A stretch of DNA of 64,000 bases from Aestuariimicrobium kwangyangense DSM 21549. GTDB taxonomy: Bacteria > Actinomycetota > Actinomycetes > Propionibacteriales > Propionibacteriaceae. This document shows positions 54,268-64,000 of the stretch, in pieces (position 1 is the stretch's first letter; each line of letters starts with the position of its first letter). The translations under genes and the position numbers were made by a program. The notes below the pieces were generated by a model. It was given only the letters and a program-made list of their open reading frames with translations. It was not told the origin of the DNA and searched no databases. The DNA lies in contig NZ_ATXE01000004.1 of NCBI RefSeq assembly GCF_000421525.1, positions 186,001 through 250,000 on the forward strand, in the 5' to 3' direction.

Positions 54268-55278
54268 TCACCTCCGTGAGTCCTGTGAGGGGCCTTCGAG
54301 TACCCCCGGACGAGACCCATCCAACCGCGACAACACCGTTTCGGCCAAGTCCTGACCGAGGTGACGATGCCGGGTCGAGTCGCGCCAGGGTGCCCGTCCC
54401 TGCAGTCGGACGAGGCCTCCGTTGTCGGCCACGCAGACCTGCAGCTCGAGTTCTTCGCCATCGACGTGCGCCCACGCCCCCACCGGCGCCAGACAACCTG
54501 CCTCCAGCGTGGCGAGGAACTCGCGTTCGGCGGTGACCGCCGCCCGCGTGGCAGGGTCGTCGAGATCGGCGAGCAGCCGGCGGATCCGTTCGTCCGACTC
54601 GCGACACTCCACCCCCAGGGCGCCCTGCCCCGGGGCCGGCAGCACCTGGTCGAGGCCGAGTTCGGTCAGCCGCACCGTGGCTCCCGACGTGGTGCCCAGG
54701 TCGGCGGGCAGCGGGCCTTCGGCCGGCACCTTGCCCAACCGGGCCAGACCAGCCCGCGCCAGGACGGTCGCATGCACGGCCGGCTGCCCCGTCGCCGGTG
54801 CGTGGTCGTCGTCGACGGTGACGAGGTTGAGTCGGGTGTCGACATTGCCGCGCACCGACACGAAGGTCGGGGCGATTCCCCGGTCGGCCGCCAGGGCGGC
54901 CAGTTGGGCCTGCCGACGGGGTGACCCGGTGCCGACGACGGTGGCGTCGTCCCACTCGTCGATCGGACGACCCACGAGCACGTCGTTGACCCGTTCACGG
55001 GTCGGGGTGGCGGCCACCACCAGGCCGGGGTGGGGGGCCACCGGTAGGTCCTTCAGCGAGTGCACCGCCAGGTCGATGGAGCCGTCCAGCAGCCGGGCAC
55101 GCACGGCGGCGGCGAACACTCCCGTGCCACCGATCTCGGTGAGGGCTCGGCGGTCGGTGTCGCCCTCCGAGGTGATGCCGACGAGGGTGACCTCGTGTCC
55201 TCGGCCGCGCAGCAGCCCGGCGATGTACTCGGCCTGCACCACGGCCAGCGGGGAACGACGGGCACCCAGGTGGATCAT
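54268..55278 (-). CDS. hemC: Hydroxymethylbilane synthase (porphobilinogen deaminase)
   Basis: HemC (336 residues) polymerises four porphobilinogens on a dipyrromethane cofactor. GARRSPLAVVQAEYIAGLL at the start, HSLKDLPV near residue 76, RGNVDTRL near 145, and the cofactor Cys in LEAGCLAPVGAWA near 255. The start overlaps the hemA stop (ATGA); hemD begins 4 nt after its stop. Standard family length with a short C-terminal extension. Confidence 0.97.
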   Translation of the reverse strand: MIHLGARRSPLAVVQAEYIAGLLRGRGHEVTLVGITSEGDTDRRALTEIGGTGVFAAAVRARLLDGSIDLAVHSLKDLPVAPHPGLVVAATPTRERVNDVLVGRPIDEWDDATVVGTGSPRRQAQLAALAADRGIAPTFVSVRGNVDTRLNLVTVDDDHAPATGQPAVHATVLARAGLARLGKVPAEGPLPADLGTTSGATVRLTELGLDQVLPAPGQGALGVECRESDERIRRLLADLDDPATRAAVTAEREFLATLEAGCLAPVGAWAHVDGEELELQVCVADNGGLVRLQGRAPWRDSTRHRHLGQDLAETVLSRLDGSRPGVLEGPSQDSRR

Positions 55279-56642
55279 GACAGCTGCTCCGCGATCGGGT
55301 CGGTGAGGCCCAGGCGCGGTGAGGCCACGATCAGCGCCGCATGGGTGTCACAGTGCTCGGGGGCGGCGGCGTCGGGGTCGGCCACCTCGTCGAGGTCGAG
55401 CCGGAAGAGGCGGCGCAACATGTCGGCGTAGTCGGTGGCCACATCGGTGCCGGCCAGTTGGCGGGCTTCGACGGAGGGTGCGTGCACCAGCTTCTCGGCC
55501 ACCCGCTGCAGGGCCTGGGAGACCTCGTCGAGTTGGCGCTCCGACAGGGGTTGCCCAGCCGACTGGCTGCGCCGCACGAGTCTGGCCCGTTCGGCCTCGA
55601 CCACCTGGTCGGCCATGGCCCGCAGGGCGACGACGGCCGGAGTGACCGCCTTGGACCGGTCGGCGCGCAACTGGTCGGCGACCTCCTCGGCCACCAGGGC
55701 GCGGGCGGCGGCCACCTCGGTGTCGTGGCTGTGATCGCCCTCCGAGGCTGCTGCCAGGGTGGTGAGGTTCACCAGGGTGGTGTGCTCGGCCACCGCGTCG
55801 TCGACGTCGGCTGGCAGTGCGAGGTCGATGATCACGTCGGGACGATGCTCGAGCCCGGCCAACAGGCGGGGATCGATCAGGCTGTGGGCGGCCCCGGTGC
55901 AGGTGATGACGACCTCGGCCCAGCCCAGCAGCTCCGGCAGGTCGGACAGGTTCGCCGCGCGTCCCCCGACCTCGCCGGCCAGCCGGTCGGCCTTCTGCCG
56001 GGTGCGGTTGATGCAGACCAGGTCCGCGCGCCGGGCATGCATCCCTCGGGCGGTGAGCCCCGCCATCTGGCCGGCGCCGATCACGAGCGTGCGCCGGCGG
56101 TCGAGCGAGATGCCCTGTGCCTGCGCCAGGTCGAGGGCCGCGGTGAACACGGATCGTCCGGCGTGACCGATCGCGGTCTCGGACTGCACCCGCTTGCCCA
56201 CCCGCAGGGCGTTCTGGAAAAGCGAGTTGAGTTCGCGGCCGACCGCGTGGCGGCGTTGGCCCCGCAGCAGCGCCTCGCGTACCTGTCCGATGACCTGGCT
56301 CTCCCCGACCACGAGTGATTCCAGTCCCGCGACCAGGTTGAAGACGTGGTGCACAGCCGCCTCGTCCCATGCGACGTCGCAGATCTCGCCGAGCGACTCG
56401 CGATCGAGGCCGGTCTGGGAGCCCAGGGCGTCGGCGATGGCGTCGAGGCCAGTGTGGAAGCGGTCACTGATCAGGTGCACCTCGGTCCGGTTGCACGTCG
56501 ACAGCACCAGGGCCTCGCTGATCCCGGGGTTGGTCAGCAGGCGGGCCTGCACCAGGTCGGCGGCGCGGCCGTCGAGCGCGACCTGCTCGACGGTCGAGAT
56601 GGGGGCGGTGCGGTGCGAGATCGACAGTGTCAACAGGTTCAC
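55275..56642 (-). CDS. hemA: Glutamyl-tRNA reductase
   Basis: HemA (455 residues) reduces glutamyl-tRNA to glutamate-1-semialdehyde, the entry to C5-pathway tetrapyrroles. The catalytic Cys is in LSTCNRTEVHL near residue 50; GESQVIGQVREAL near 115; the NADPH domain has VIGAGQMAGLTARGM near 190; and a helical dimer domain closes the protein. It starts within the end of the glutaredoxin-like gene (ATGA overlap). A Rex repressor gene, which precedes hemA in many actinobacteria, is missing here. Confidence 0.97.
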   Translation of the reverse strand: MNLLTLSISHRTAPISTVEQVALDGRAADLVQARLLTNPGISEALVLSTCNRTEVHLISDRFHTGLDAIADALGSQTGLDRESLGEICDVAWDEAAVHHVFNLVAGLESLVVGESQVIGQVREALLRGQRRHAVGRELNSLFQNALRVGKRVQSETAIGHAGRSVFTAALDLAQAQGISLDRRRTLVIGAGQMAGLTARGMHARRADLVCINRTRQKADRLAGEVGGRAANLSDLPELLGWAEVVITCTGAAHSLIDPRLLAGLEHRPDVIIDLALPADVDDAVAEHTTLVNLTTLAAASEGDHSHDTEVAAARALVAEEVADQLRADRSKAVTPAVVALRAMADQVVEAERARLVRRSQSAGQPLSERQLDEVSQALQRVAEKLVHAPSVEARQLAGTDVATDYADMLRRLFRLDLDEVADPDAAAPEHCDTHAALIVASPRLGLTDPIAEQLS

Positions 56643-57091
56643 TGTTGCTCCTCCTCAGCACGGTGCACCAAGGCGCTGGTGAGATCACCTGGGGTGAGCC
56701 TCCAGCGGGCGATGATGCGGCCGTCGACGATCACCACGGGTACCTCGGTGGTGAAACGATCGCGGGTTTCGCGGTCGTCATCGATGGTGACTCGGGCATG
56801 GCCGACACCCAAGTCGGTGACCACCTGCCGGACGACCTGTTCGGCCTCATCGCACAGGTGGCAGCCCTCCCGTGTCAGCAGGACGACGCGATGGTCGCGG
56901 CTGGCGGCCAGCACGGGGGCGGGCAGGGGCGCCTCATGGGCGAGCGCCCCGGTGGTGGGTGGTTCCGGGTGGGTCCGGTCGGGGGTTGACGAGAGAGCCC
57001 CGGGAACTCCAGAACCCGCACCCACCGAGGTGGGCGCGGGGCCAGCTTCGCGGGAGCGGTCAGCGCCGAGGAGTCGGCGCCACCAACCCAC
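56639..57091 (-). CDS. Glutaredoxin-like protein with N-terminal extension
   Basis: A 150-residue protein whose last 85 residues are a thioredoxin-fold glutaredoxin-like domain of the DUF836 type: VVLLTREGCHLCDEAEQVV holds CHLC, and VPVVIVDGRIIARWRL the cis-Pro. The first 60 residues are polar and Pro-rich, not part of the fold. It starts with GTG at 57091, 21 nt after bS22, and its stop overlaps hemA. A role in thiol chemistry at the head of the heme operon is suggested by position only. Confidence 0.85.
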   Translation of the reverse strand: MGWWRRLLGADRSREAGPAPTSVGAGSGVPGALSSTPDRTHPEPPTTGALAHEAPLPAPVLAASRDHRVVLLTREGCHLCDEAEQVVRQVVTDLGVGHARVTIDDDRETRDRFTTEVPVVIVDGRIIARWRLTPGDLTSALVHRAEEEQQ

Positions 57092-57112
57092 AGCCGTCGC
57101 CCCCGGCGTCGA

Positions 57113-57214
57113 TCACTTGCCGGCGCGACGACGCTGGATGCGCGTCTTCTTCAGCAGCTTGCGGTGCTTCTTCTTCGCCATGCGCTTGCGACGCTTCTTG
57201 ATGACAGAACCCAC
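57113..57214 (-). CDS. Small ribosomal subunit protein bS22
   Basis: A 33-residue, extremely basic peptide starting [23 protein letters not shown] and then [11 protein letters not shown]. It matches bS22, the actinobacterial 30S protein seen in mycobacterial ribosome structures near the decoding centre, related to the AURKAIP1/COX24 domain. It is too short for most gene finders. GAAAGG lies upstream. It is the first gene of the block leading into hemA. Confidence 0.9.
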   Translation of the reverse strand: MGSVIKKRRKRMAKKKHRKLLKKTRIQRRRAGK

Positions 57215-57305
57215 GTCAGGCCTTTCAATGAAATGTTGGGGCGGATCCCGTCGCAGCAGCGACAGGGTCCGGACACACCGGGACACGGCCCGGCGCAGAC
57301 ACGTC

Positions 57306-57311
57306 ACTGTA
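57306..57311 (-). promoter_or_regulatory. Possible -10 for the bS22-hem block
   Basis: On the minus strand TACAGT (57311 to 57306) fits TANNNT and would give a leader of about 85 nt before bS22. No good -35 is seen. A separate plus-strand CAGACT at 57351-57356, 7 nt before the GTG at 57364, would serve the DUF1707 gene. Confidence 0.4.
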
Positions 57312-57363
57312 CCCGCACGACTCTGCTGCGGGGAAATCGACACCATGCGGCAGACTGAACCCC

Positions 57364-57960
57364 GTGAGCCTTCCCGACCTCCCTCACCACCCCGTCTGGA
57401 CGCAGTTCCGGATCGATCCCCGCCAGGCCCCGCAGATGCGGCTGGCCGACCGTGATCGTGATGTCGCCCGCGAGGTGCTGGCCAGTGGTTACGCGGACGG
57501 CCAGCTGAACCACGAGGAGTACCTGCAGCGCCTCGACCAGGCCAGCGTCGCGAGCACCTTCGGCGAGCTGATGCCCCTGGTCGGCGACCTGACGATGGTC
57601 TCGTCGGGCCCACAGACGAGGTCGTCCGAACCGGTGTTCGCGGAGCCGCAGGCGACCGGGCGGCGTCGAGGGCTCGACGTGGCGGTGGACGTGGTGGCGA
57701 TGGTGGGCGCCGGCGTGGTCGGGATCAACGTGGCGATCTGGGCGTTGGTCGCGCTCAACCTGGGGTCGAACTGGGTGCACCTCTACTTCTGGCCGGTCTG
57801 GGTTGCCCTGGCCATGGCCATCCCGGTGGCGGTGTTGCTGATGGTGCGCGGTGCCACCGACACCGAGCAGGACCAGGTCAACCGGGAGCACCACCGCGCT
57901 CGCCGACGGAGCCTGCGGGCCAGACGGCGCCAGCGCCGTCGCGAGTTGGGACGCCGCTGA
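57364..57960 (+). CDS. DUF1707 domain membrane protein
   Basis: A 198-residue protein with the SHOCT-like DUF1707 domain near residues 20-75 ([22 protein letters not shown], shortened here to its core [14 protein letters not shown], then [12 protein letters not shown]). A Ser-rich linker leads to two hydrophobic helices (about 105-130 and 138-162) and a very Arg-rich tail. Function unknown; similar proteins are common near envelope genes in actinobacteria. Start GTG 57364, probably leaderless. Confidence 0.82.
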   Translation: MSLPDLPHHPVWTQFRIDPRQAPQMRLADRDRDVAREVLASGYADGQLNHEEYLQRLDQASVASTFGELMPLVGDLTMVSSGPQTRSSEPVFAEPQATGRRRGLDVAVDVVAMVGAGVVGINVAIWALVALNLGSNWVHLYFWPVWVALAMAIPVAVLLMVRGATDTEQDQVNREHHRARRRSLRARRRQRRRELGRR

Positions 57961-57968
57961 GACAGGGA

Positions 57969-57990
57969 GCGAGCCCTCGGGTGGGCTCGC
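57969..57990 (+). terminator. Terminator hairpin after the DUF1707 gene
   Basis: GCGAGCCC (57969-57976) pairs with GGGCTCGC (57983-57990) around TCGGGT, followed by CTTC. It starts 9 nt after the stop codon. Confidence 0.6.
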
Positions 57991-58010
57991 CTTCGGGGCG
58001 TGGTCGAATC

Positions 58011-58153
58011 TGCCCGGCTTCGGCGCACCTGCCCCCCTTCGGGACAGGCTGCCCCCCTATCGCGCATCTGCCCTATCCCTGTCCGGTGGCAACTGCTCCC
58101 AATCAGGGCAACTGGTGCGGAACGAGGGCAACTGCTGAGGAACGAGGGCAAGG
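58011..58153. repeat. Inverted 19/20-nt repeat array, element 3
   Basis: Minus-oriented units have GGGC ends near 58073, 58054, 58034 and 58015 (steps 19, 20, 19); plus-oriented units start at 58087 (TGGC), 58106, 58126 and 58146 (steps 19, 20, 20). The 13-nt core at 58074-58086 reads CCGGACAGGGATA on the minus strand, the same type as in elements 1 and 2, so this copy is inverted. Units such as GGGCAACTGGTGCGGAACGA are close to those near 18.3 kb. It lies between the DUF1707 terminator and proC. Confidence 0.82.
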
Positions 58154-58208
58154 CGAGCGGCCAGGCGCCCGGTCGGGTCGTCCGGCACGTGGCGCCCGGC
58201 CGTCGCCC

Positions 58209-60085
<1,877 letters not shown>

Positions 60086-60145
60086 CTACGGGCGGGCCGC
60101 CCGACCGCCCGGCCGGTCCCGCGGGCTGGGTCGGTCAGCGGGGGC

Positions 60146-60712
60146 TCACCTCTTCGTCCACGTGCACCGACGCGACTCGAAGTACTTGTCGCTCTTCGCG
60201 ATCGTCACGATCGCGGGGCCGTTGCCATTGGCCACGATCGCCTCGAGATCGCCGCTCGCATTGCTCAACCTGGCCCAGTAGCAGGTCGAGCCGGTCCCCC
60301 GGTAGGTGCCGGCCTGGAGGTCCACCCCGATCTCGTAGATCCCGTCCTCCTCGATGGCAGCGGCTGGCGGTGCAGGTTTCGCCGTCACGGTGGTCTTGAC
60401 GGTTCTGGTCGTCTCAACGGTCGCGGTGGCCGTGACGGTGGCACCGGGCGCACCCGGCTGGGTCACGGCCTTCGTCGCGGTCACCGTGGTGGTGGCGGTC
60501 GTCGTGGGCCCGGCAGCCGCAACCCCGGACGAGGAACCGCCCCCGCCGGCGGAGGCACCCACCGCCAGCCCCACCACGCCGGCCGCCACTGCGACGGCGA
60601 ACCTCGACGTGTACCAGTGCCCGGGACGCTTCACCGGAACGGGCGGGGCAACCCAGGCGGGTGCAGGATTCTGAGGACCCCAGACGGGCCCATTCTGTTG
60701 TGACATTGACAT
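60146..60712 (-). CDS. Membrane-anchored secreted protein with Thr-rich stalk
   Basis: A 188-residue protein. After a Gly/Pro/Gln-rich start comes one membrane helix (RFAVAVAAGVVGLAVGASAG, near 36-55), a Thr/Val-rich stalk with TVTAT repeats (about 68-115), and a C-terminal domain of about 60 residues: IYEIGVDLQAGTYRGTGS, CYWARLSNASGD and a final CTWTKR. The two Cys likely pair. Similar domains occur in actinobacterial lipoproteins and secreted proteins; function not known. ATG 60712 is chosen (second ATG two codons later). Confidence 0.7.
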   Translation of the reverse strand: MSMSQQNGPVWGPQNPAPAWVAPPVPVKRPGHWYTSRFAVAVAAGVVGLAVGASAGGGGSSSGVAAAGPTTTATTTVTATKAVTQPGAPGATVTATATVETTRTVKTTVTAKPAPPAAAIEEDGIYEIGVDLQAGTYRGTGSTCYWARLSNASGDLEAIVANGNGPAIVTIAKSDKYFESRRCTWTKR

Positions 60713-60748
60713 TCCCCCATCGTGCGCATTCCGCAGGCTCTGATCGTG

Positions 60749-60770
60749 CACCATTCATCATTGAATGGTG
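60749..60770. promoter_or_regulatory. Inverted repeat CACCATTCA-N4-TGAATGGTG
   Basis: A perfect 9-bp inverted repeat with a 4-nt centre (TCAT), 37 nt upstream of the secreted-protein ATG, in the most AT-rich stretch of the region (60755-60850). It could be an operator for either divergent gene. The rest of the 263-nt gap shows no clear promoter pair. Confidence 0.45.
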
Positions 60771-60975
60771 ACAGCAGAAATGTTACGCACGATGGCGGGT
60801 CAGCAATAGACCGATTGACCACAAATGTTGAATTCTTCGCTGGAATTGATGTGCGGGGAGCATTGCGGTCGGCTTTGGTTCGGCCATGGATTTTCGACAC
60901 GGCCCCTTCGTTCCCCACCCGACCAACCGGAGGCCACTCCCCCACCCAGCCGCCGACGGGGTGCAGACTGGATCC

Positions 60976-61473
60976 ATGGTGCAGCTCAGCGCAGTCCTCG
61001 GCGACATCACCACCCAGACCACCGACGCGATCGTCAACGCCGCCAACCGAGCCATGCGTGGCGGAGGAGGCGTCGACGGAGCCATCCATCGCGCGGGCGG
61101 GCCGTCCATCCTGGCGGAGTGCATCGAGCAGTTCCCCCACGGCCTCGCCACCGGTGACGCGGGGGCCACGAGCGCCGGACGCATGCCCGCCCGCTGGGTG
61201 ATCCACACCGTCGGCCCCAACCACGCGGCCGGCGAGACCGACCGCACGCTGTTGGAATCCTGCTACCGGCGTTGCCTCGAGGTGGCCGACGAACTGGGGG
61301 CGCGCTCCATCGCCTTCCCCTTGGTCAGCGCAGGGATCTACGGGTGGCCCTTGGACGATGCCATCGCCGTGGCCGTGGAGACCATCTCGTCGAACCCGAC
61401 CAGGGTGGAGCGGGCGCTCATCGTCGCCCGCGACCCGGAAACCCTGGCGCGGGTGGAGCGCCACCTGACGTGA
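60976..61473 (+). CDS. Macro domain protein, O-acetyl-ADP-ribose deacetylase type
   Basis: A 165-residue stand-alone macro domain (MacroD/YmdB-like) that should bind ADP-ribose and remove it or its acetyl ester. DAIVNAANRAMRGGGGVDGA near residue 15-35 is the diagnostic loop with catalytic Asn and Asp; FPLVSAGIYGWPLDDA near 120 is the second ADP-ribose loop. The ATG at 60976 is at the family start. O-acetyl-ADP-ribose is the product of sirtuins, one of which is encoded at about 22 kb. Confidence 0.92.
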   Translation: MVQLSAVLGDITTQTTDAIVNAANRAMRGGGGVDGAIHRAGGPSILAECIEQFPHGLATGDAGATSAGRMPARWVIHTVGPNHAAGETDRTLLESCYRRCLEVADELGARSIAFPLVSAGIYGWPLDDAIAVAVETISSNPTRVERALIVARDPETLARVERHLT

Positions 61474-61491
61474 CGCCCACCCGATCGCCGG

Positions 61492-62394
61492 TCAGGGGCT
61501 GGTCTCGCCCCCGTTGACGTGCAGGGTCGAACCGACGACGTAACTCGACTCGGCCGATGCCAGGTAAACATAGGCGGGGGCCAGTTCGGCGGGTTGCCCG
61601 GCCCTGCCCAGAGGAGTCTTCTGACCGAACTTCGGCACTGCTTGCGGCGGCTGTCCGCCCGAGACCTGCAGCGGCGTCCAGATCGGCCCGGGGGCAACGG
61701 CATTCACCCGAATTCCCTTGGGTGCCAATTGGGCGGCCAGGCCCTTGGTGAAATTGTTGATCGCGGCCTTGGTGGTCGCGTAGTCGAGCAGATGAGGGCT
61801 GGGGTCATAGGCCTGGATCGAGGTGGTGTTGATGATGGAGGCGCCTTCCGACAGGTGCGGGAGGGCCTCCTGGGTGATCCAGAACATGGCATAGACATTG
61901 GTGCGCAGCGTCTTGTCGAACTGGTCGCTGGTCAGCTCGGAGAGGTCCTCGCAGGACTGCTGGTAGCCGGCGTTGTTGACCAGGATGTCGAGACCGCCCA
62001 GGGCGCTGACCGCATCGCGGACGAGTCCACGCGCTGGCTCCTCGAAGCTGATGTCGGCCGGCAGCAGCACGGCCTTGCGCCCGGTCTGCTCGATCAGGGC
62101 AGCCACCTCTTCGGCATCGTCCTGCTCCGAGGGGACGTAGTTGAGGGCCACGTCTGCACCCTCGCGGGCGAAGGCGATGGCGACTGCTCGTCCGATCCCG
62201 GAGTCGGCACCCGTGATCAAGGCCTTGCGCCCCAGCAACCTGCCACTGCCGCGGTAGGTGGACTCACCGTGGTCCGCCTTGGGGTCCAGTTTGTGGTCGA
62301 ATCCCGGCCATTCATGGGTCTGCTCGGGGAATTCACCCGAGTGGTACTGGGTACGCGGGTCGGGAAGGTCGGGGGTGGTGGGCTGATCAGGCAC
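61492..62394 (-). CDS. SDR family oxidoreductase, stress-type with N-terminal extension
   Basis: A 300-residue short-chain dehydrogenase of the YhdF/YhxC-like group often found among general-stress genes. A 45-residue N-terminal lead ([20 protein letters not shown], then [11 protein letters not shown]) is typical of that group. Cofactor motif [13 protein letters not shown] near 52, NNAG near 130, catalytic YATTK near 198, PGPIWTPL near 228. GTG 62394 has GAGGAGA 7 nt upstream, which decides the start; a minus-strand TAGGGT (62444 to 62439) is a possible -10. Substrate unknown. Confidence 0.88.
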   Translation of the reverse strand: MPDQPTTPDLPDPRTQYHSGEFPEQTHEWPGFDHKLDPKADHGESTYRGSGRLLGRKALITGADSGIGRAVAIAFAREGADVALNYVPSEQDDAEEVAALIEQTGRKAVLLPADISFEEPARGLVRDAVSALGGLDILVNNAGYQQSCEDLSELTSDQFDKTLRTNVYAMFWITQEALPHLSEGASIINTTSIQAYDPSPHLLDYATTKAAINNFTKGLAAQLAPKGIRVNAVAPGPIWTPLQVSGGQPPQAVPKFGQKTPLGRAGQPAELAPAYVYLASAESSYVVGSTLHVNGGETSP

Positions 62395-62484
62395 GGTGGT
62401 CTCCTCGAAGTGGGGTGGTCCGGCTGTTCTTCTCCTCCACCCTAGGCACGCGAACCACCCGGGCACACCCCCCAATGGGCGCAA

Positions 62485-63279
62485 TCACAGCCAGCTGACT
62501 CGTCCGGCGAGGAAGGAGTAGCCCACGAAACTGGCGACGTCGAGCAGGGTGTGCGCGATGACCAGCGGCCAGATGCGCCTGACCTTGACGAAGAAGACCC
62601 CGAAGATCAGCCCCATCACCAGGTTGCCGACGAATCCGCCGAAGCCCTGGTAGAGGTGGTAGGCCCCTCGGATCAGGGCCGAGCAGGCCACCACCACCCA
62701 CGTGCGCCAGCCGGCCTGCAGCCACCGGGTCACCAGGTAGCCGATCATGACGACTTCCTCGAGCACCCCGTTCATCGCGGCGGCCAGCACCAGCACCGGC
62801 ACCGTCCACCAGTTCTCGCCCAGGTTGGCCGCCTGCACGGTGGTGTTGATCCCCAGGGCGCGTGCACCCAGGTAGAGGCCGAGCCCCGGGATTCCGATGC
62901 CAGCGGCCACACCCACTCCCCACACGAGGTCCCGTCCGACTCTCCTCGGAGAGGTACCCAGCGCCGCGGCGACGCCGCCTCGGGGGACGAACCGGCTGGC
63001 CAGCAGGTGGACGGCCAACAACGCGGGCACGATGCCGAAGCCGACATTGGCCAGTTGGTAGGCGAGGTCCAACCACGGACGATCAGGGGTGGCCGAGGTG
63101 TTGAGCTGGGAGGTCTGCTGTGCCAGCGGCACCGCCCGGGTGAGGCGCTCGATGATGCTGAGCACGGAGTAGACCGCCGACTGCCCCAGCGAGATGGCGA
63201 GCACGATCGCGGTCTCGACCAGCAGGGTGCGTCGGCGCCGATTGGTGGCCAGAACCTCGAGGACCGGGACACCGGTCAC
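62485..63279 (-). CDS. CPBP family intramembrane protease-like protein
   Basis: A 264-residue membrane protein with about seven hydrophobic segments. The CPBP (ABI) motifs are recognisable: LEEVVMIGYLVTRW (EE pair, but without the usual Arg of EExxxR), AYHLYQGFGGFVGNLVMG and AHTLLDVASFVG with His residues. The family includes CAAX-type proteases and bacteriocin self-immunity proteins. Start GTG 63279 lies 5 nt after the proline dehydrogenase stop, so it is cotranscribed; the longer frame runs over that gene. Confidence 0.82.
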   Translation of the reverse strand: MTGVPVLEVLATNRRRRTLLVETAIVLAISLGQSAVYSVLSIIERLTRAVPLAQQTSQLNTSATPDRPWLDLAYQLANVGFGIVPALLAVHLLASRFVPRGGVAAALGTSPRRVGRDLVWGVGVAAGIGIPGLGLYLGARALGINTTVQAANLGENWWTVPVLVLAAAMNGVLEEVVMIGYLVTRWLQAGWRTWVVVACSALIRGAYHLYQGFGGFVGNLVMGLIFGVFFVKVRRIWPLVIAHTLLDVASFVGYSFLAGRVSWL

Positions 63280-63284
63280 GGTGG

Positions 63285-64000
63285 TCAGCGCCGTCCGATC
63301 AACTGGCGTGCGAACAACGACACCGTGGCGGGCTTCTCGGCCACCCGTCGGGTGAAGTAGCCGTACCAGTCCGTGCCGTAGGGCAGGTAGACCCGGCACT
63401 GGTGACCGATGTCGACCAGTCTGCGCTGCTCGATCGGGCGCACACCGAACAACATCTGGAACTCGAACGACCCCGGGTCACGGCCGAGTTTGCGGGCCAG
63501 CGCCACCCCGATCTCGACCAGCCGCGGGTCATGGGTGGCGATCATCGGATGTCCGGGACCCTCCATCAGTACCCGGAGGCACCTGGCATAGGAGAGGTCG
63601 ATCTCGTGGCGCGACTGCAGGGCGACACCGGCGGGCTCGGAGTAGGCGCCCTTGCACAGTCGTACCCGCGACTCTTCGGTCGCCAGGGCTCGACAGTCGG
63701 ACTCGGTGCGCCGGAGGTAGGCCTGCAGCACGGCACCCGTCGAGGGGAAGTCCTGCCGCAGTCGCTCGACGACGGCGAGTGTGGCATCGGTGGTGGTGTG
63801 GTCCTCCATGTCGACCGTCACGGTCGCGCCGATCCCGGCAGCGGCCTCGCAGATGCGGCGGGTGAAGTCGTGGGCAAGCTGCTCACCGGCGCGCCCCAGC
63901 TGCAGTCCCACGGCCGACAACTTGACCGAGACGTCGACCTGGTCGGCCCATGGCTCCTGCGCCACCAGGGCCAGCAGGTCGAGATAGCCCTGGGTGCACT
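63285..64000 (-). CDS. Proline dehydrogenase (N-terminus outside window)
   Basis: The frame is open to the right edge, so only the last 238 residues are seen. This is the FAD-binding TIM barrel of a monofunctional PutA/PutB-type enzyme oxidising proline to pyrroline-5-carboxylate. Visible motifs are VSVKLSAVG, VTVDMEDHTTTDATL, VLQAYLRRTESDC, VRLCKGAYSEP, FEFQMLFGVRP and RVYLPYGTDWYGYFTRRVAE, the last with the substrate-binding Arg pair. A GTG inside the frame at 63965 is not the start because conserved sequence continues upstream (YLDLLALV). Confidence 0.92.
   Translation of the reverse strand, partial: CTQGYLDLLALVAQEPWADQVDVSVKLSAVGLQLGRAGEQLAHDFTRRICEAAAGIGATVTVDMEDHTTTDATLAVVERLRQDFPSTGAVLQAYLRRTESDCRALATEESRVRLCKGAYSEPAGVALQSRHEIDLSYARCLRVLMEGPGHPMIATHDPRLVEIGVALARKLGRDPGSFEFQMLFGVRPIEQRRLVDIGHQCRVYLPYGTDWYGYFTRRVAEKPATVSLFARQLIGRR

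Overview
The window is high-GC, densely coded actinobacterial chromosome with no prophage, insertion sequence, rRNA, tRNA or CRISPR array that I can see. Several genes fix the lineage: mycothiol enzymes (mycothiol synthase MshD, mycothione reductase), the orphan nitrogen regulator GlnR, the tiny ribosomal protein bS22, a MutT1-type NUDIX/phosphatase fusion next to polyphosphate kinase, and system II cytochrome c maturation joined to a heme operon. The set fits Propionibacteriales, perhaps Propionibacteriaceae; the genus cannot be told from sequence alone.

Layout. 1-5.5 kb: the end of a sugar ABC transporter (two permeases), a DUF389 membrane protein and a GH38 alpha-mannosidase behind a promoter carrying a palindromic operator. 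5.5-14.4 kb: purine genes (purD-purB operon, purA) mixed with a PLDc_N-like small protein, a Gfo/Idh/MocA oxidoreductase, a LarA-like racemase, DUF488, a beta-hydroxyacid-dehydrogenase-like enzyme and DUF3151. 14.4-18.2 kb: a large OafA-type acyltransferase with an SGNH-like tail and a divergent maltokinase-cap-like protein. 18.2-19.8 kb: a solitary AbiEi-like winged-helix/Vsr-like nuclease gene bracketed by two structured repeat arrays, followed by a 29-nt C homopolymer in front of typA. 21.7-29.2 kb: sirtuin, asparaginase, DUF4091 glycosidase-like protein, a micro membrane protein, nitrobindin-like protein, YgfZ, GNAT, D-aminoacyl-tRNA deacylase and a membrane-anchored discoidin-like protein. 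29.4-39.5 kb: glnR, mshD-ppk-mutT1, then the phosphate uptake operon pstS-pstC-pstA-pstB with a clear PHO box and an internal palindrome. 39.5-45.5 kb: secreted AMIN-like protein, LpqI-like GH3 lipoprotein with mycothione reductase, an SDR, and an ECF sigma factor with a GerMN/Gmad2 membrane protein. 45.5-57.2 kb: one long minus-strand block running bS22, glutaredoxin-like, hemA, hemC, hemD, hemB, hemL, phosphatase, TlpA, CcdA, ResB, CcsB, nearly all overlapping or within a few bases. 57.3-64 kb: DUF1707 protein, a third repeat array, proC-asd, a secreted protein, a macro-domain protein, a stress-type SDR, a CPBP protease-like protein and the C-terminal part of proline dehydrogenase.

Most distinctive signal. 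Three intergenic elements (about 18.26-18.39, 19.45-19.67 and 58.01-58.15 kb) share one architecture: a 13-nt core related to YCGKNCAGGGRYA, flanked on both sides by outward-reading units beginning GGGCA(A/G)(C/G)TG. The innermost unit on every arm is 19 nt and the next is 20 nt; in the second element the right arm continues at a strict 20-nt period for eight steps. Two of the three elements flank the AbiEi/Vsr-like gene, which suggests a REP/RAYT-like pairing of a repeat family with a nuclease. I do not recognise the element as a named family, and the link to the nuclease is inference.

How genes work together. GlnR, mycothiol synthesis, polyphosphate synthesis, nucleotide-pool cleaning and PHO-box-controlled phosphate import sit side by side, an arrangement I recall in part from mycobacteria. 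The long minus-strand block joins tetrapyrrole synthesis from glutamyl-tRNA to uroporphyrinogen III with thiol transfer and heme attachment for c-type cytochromes.
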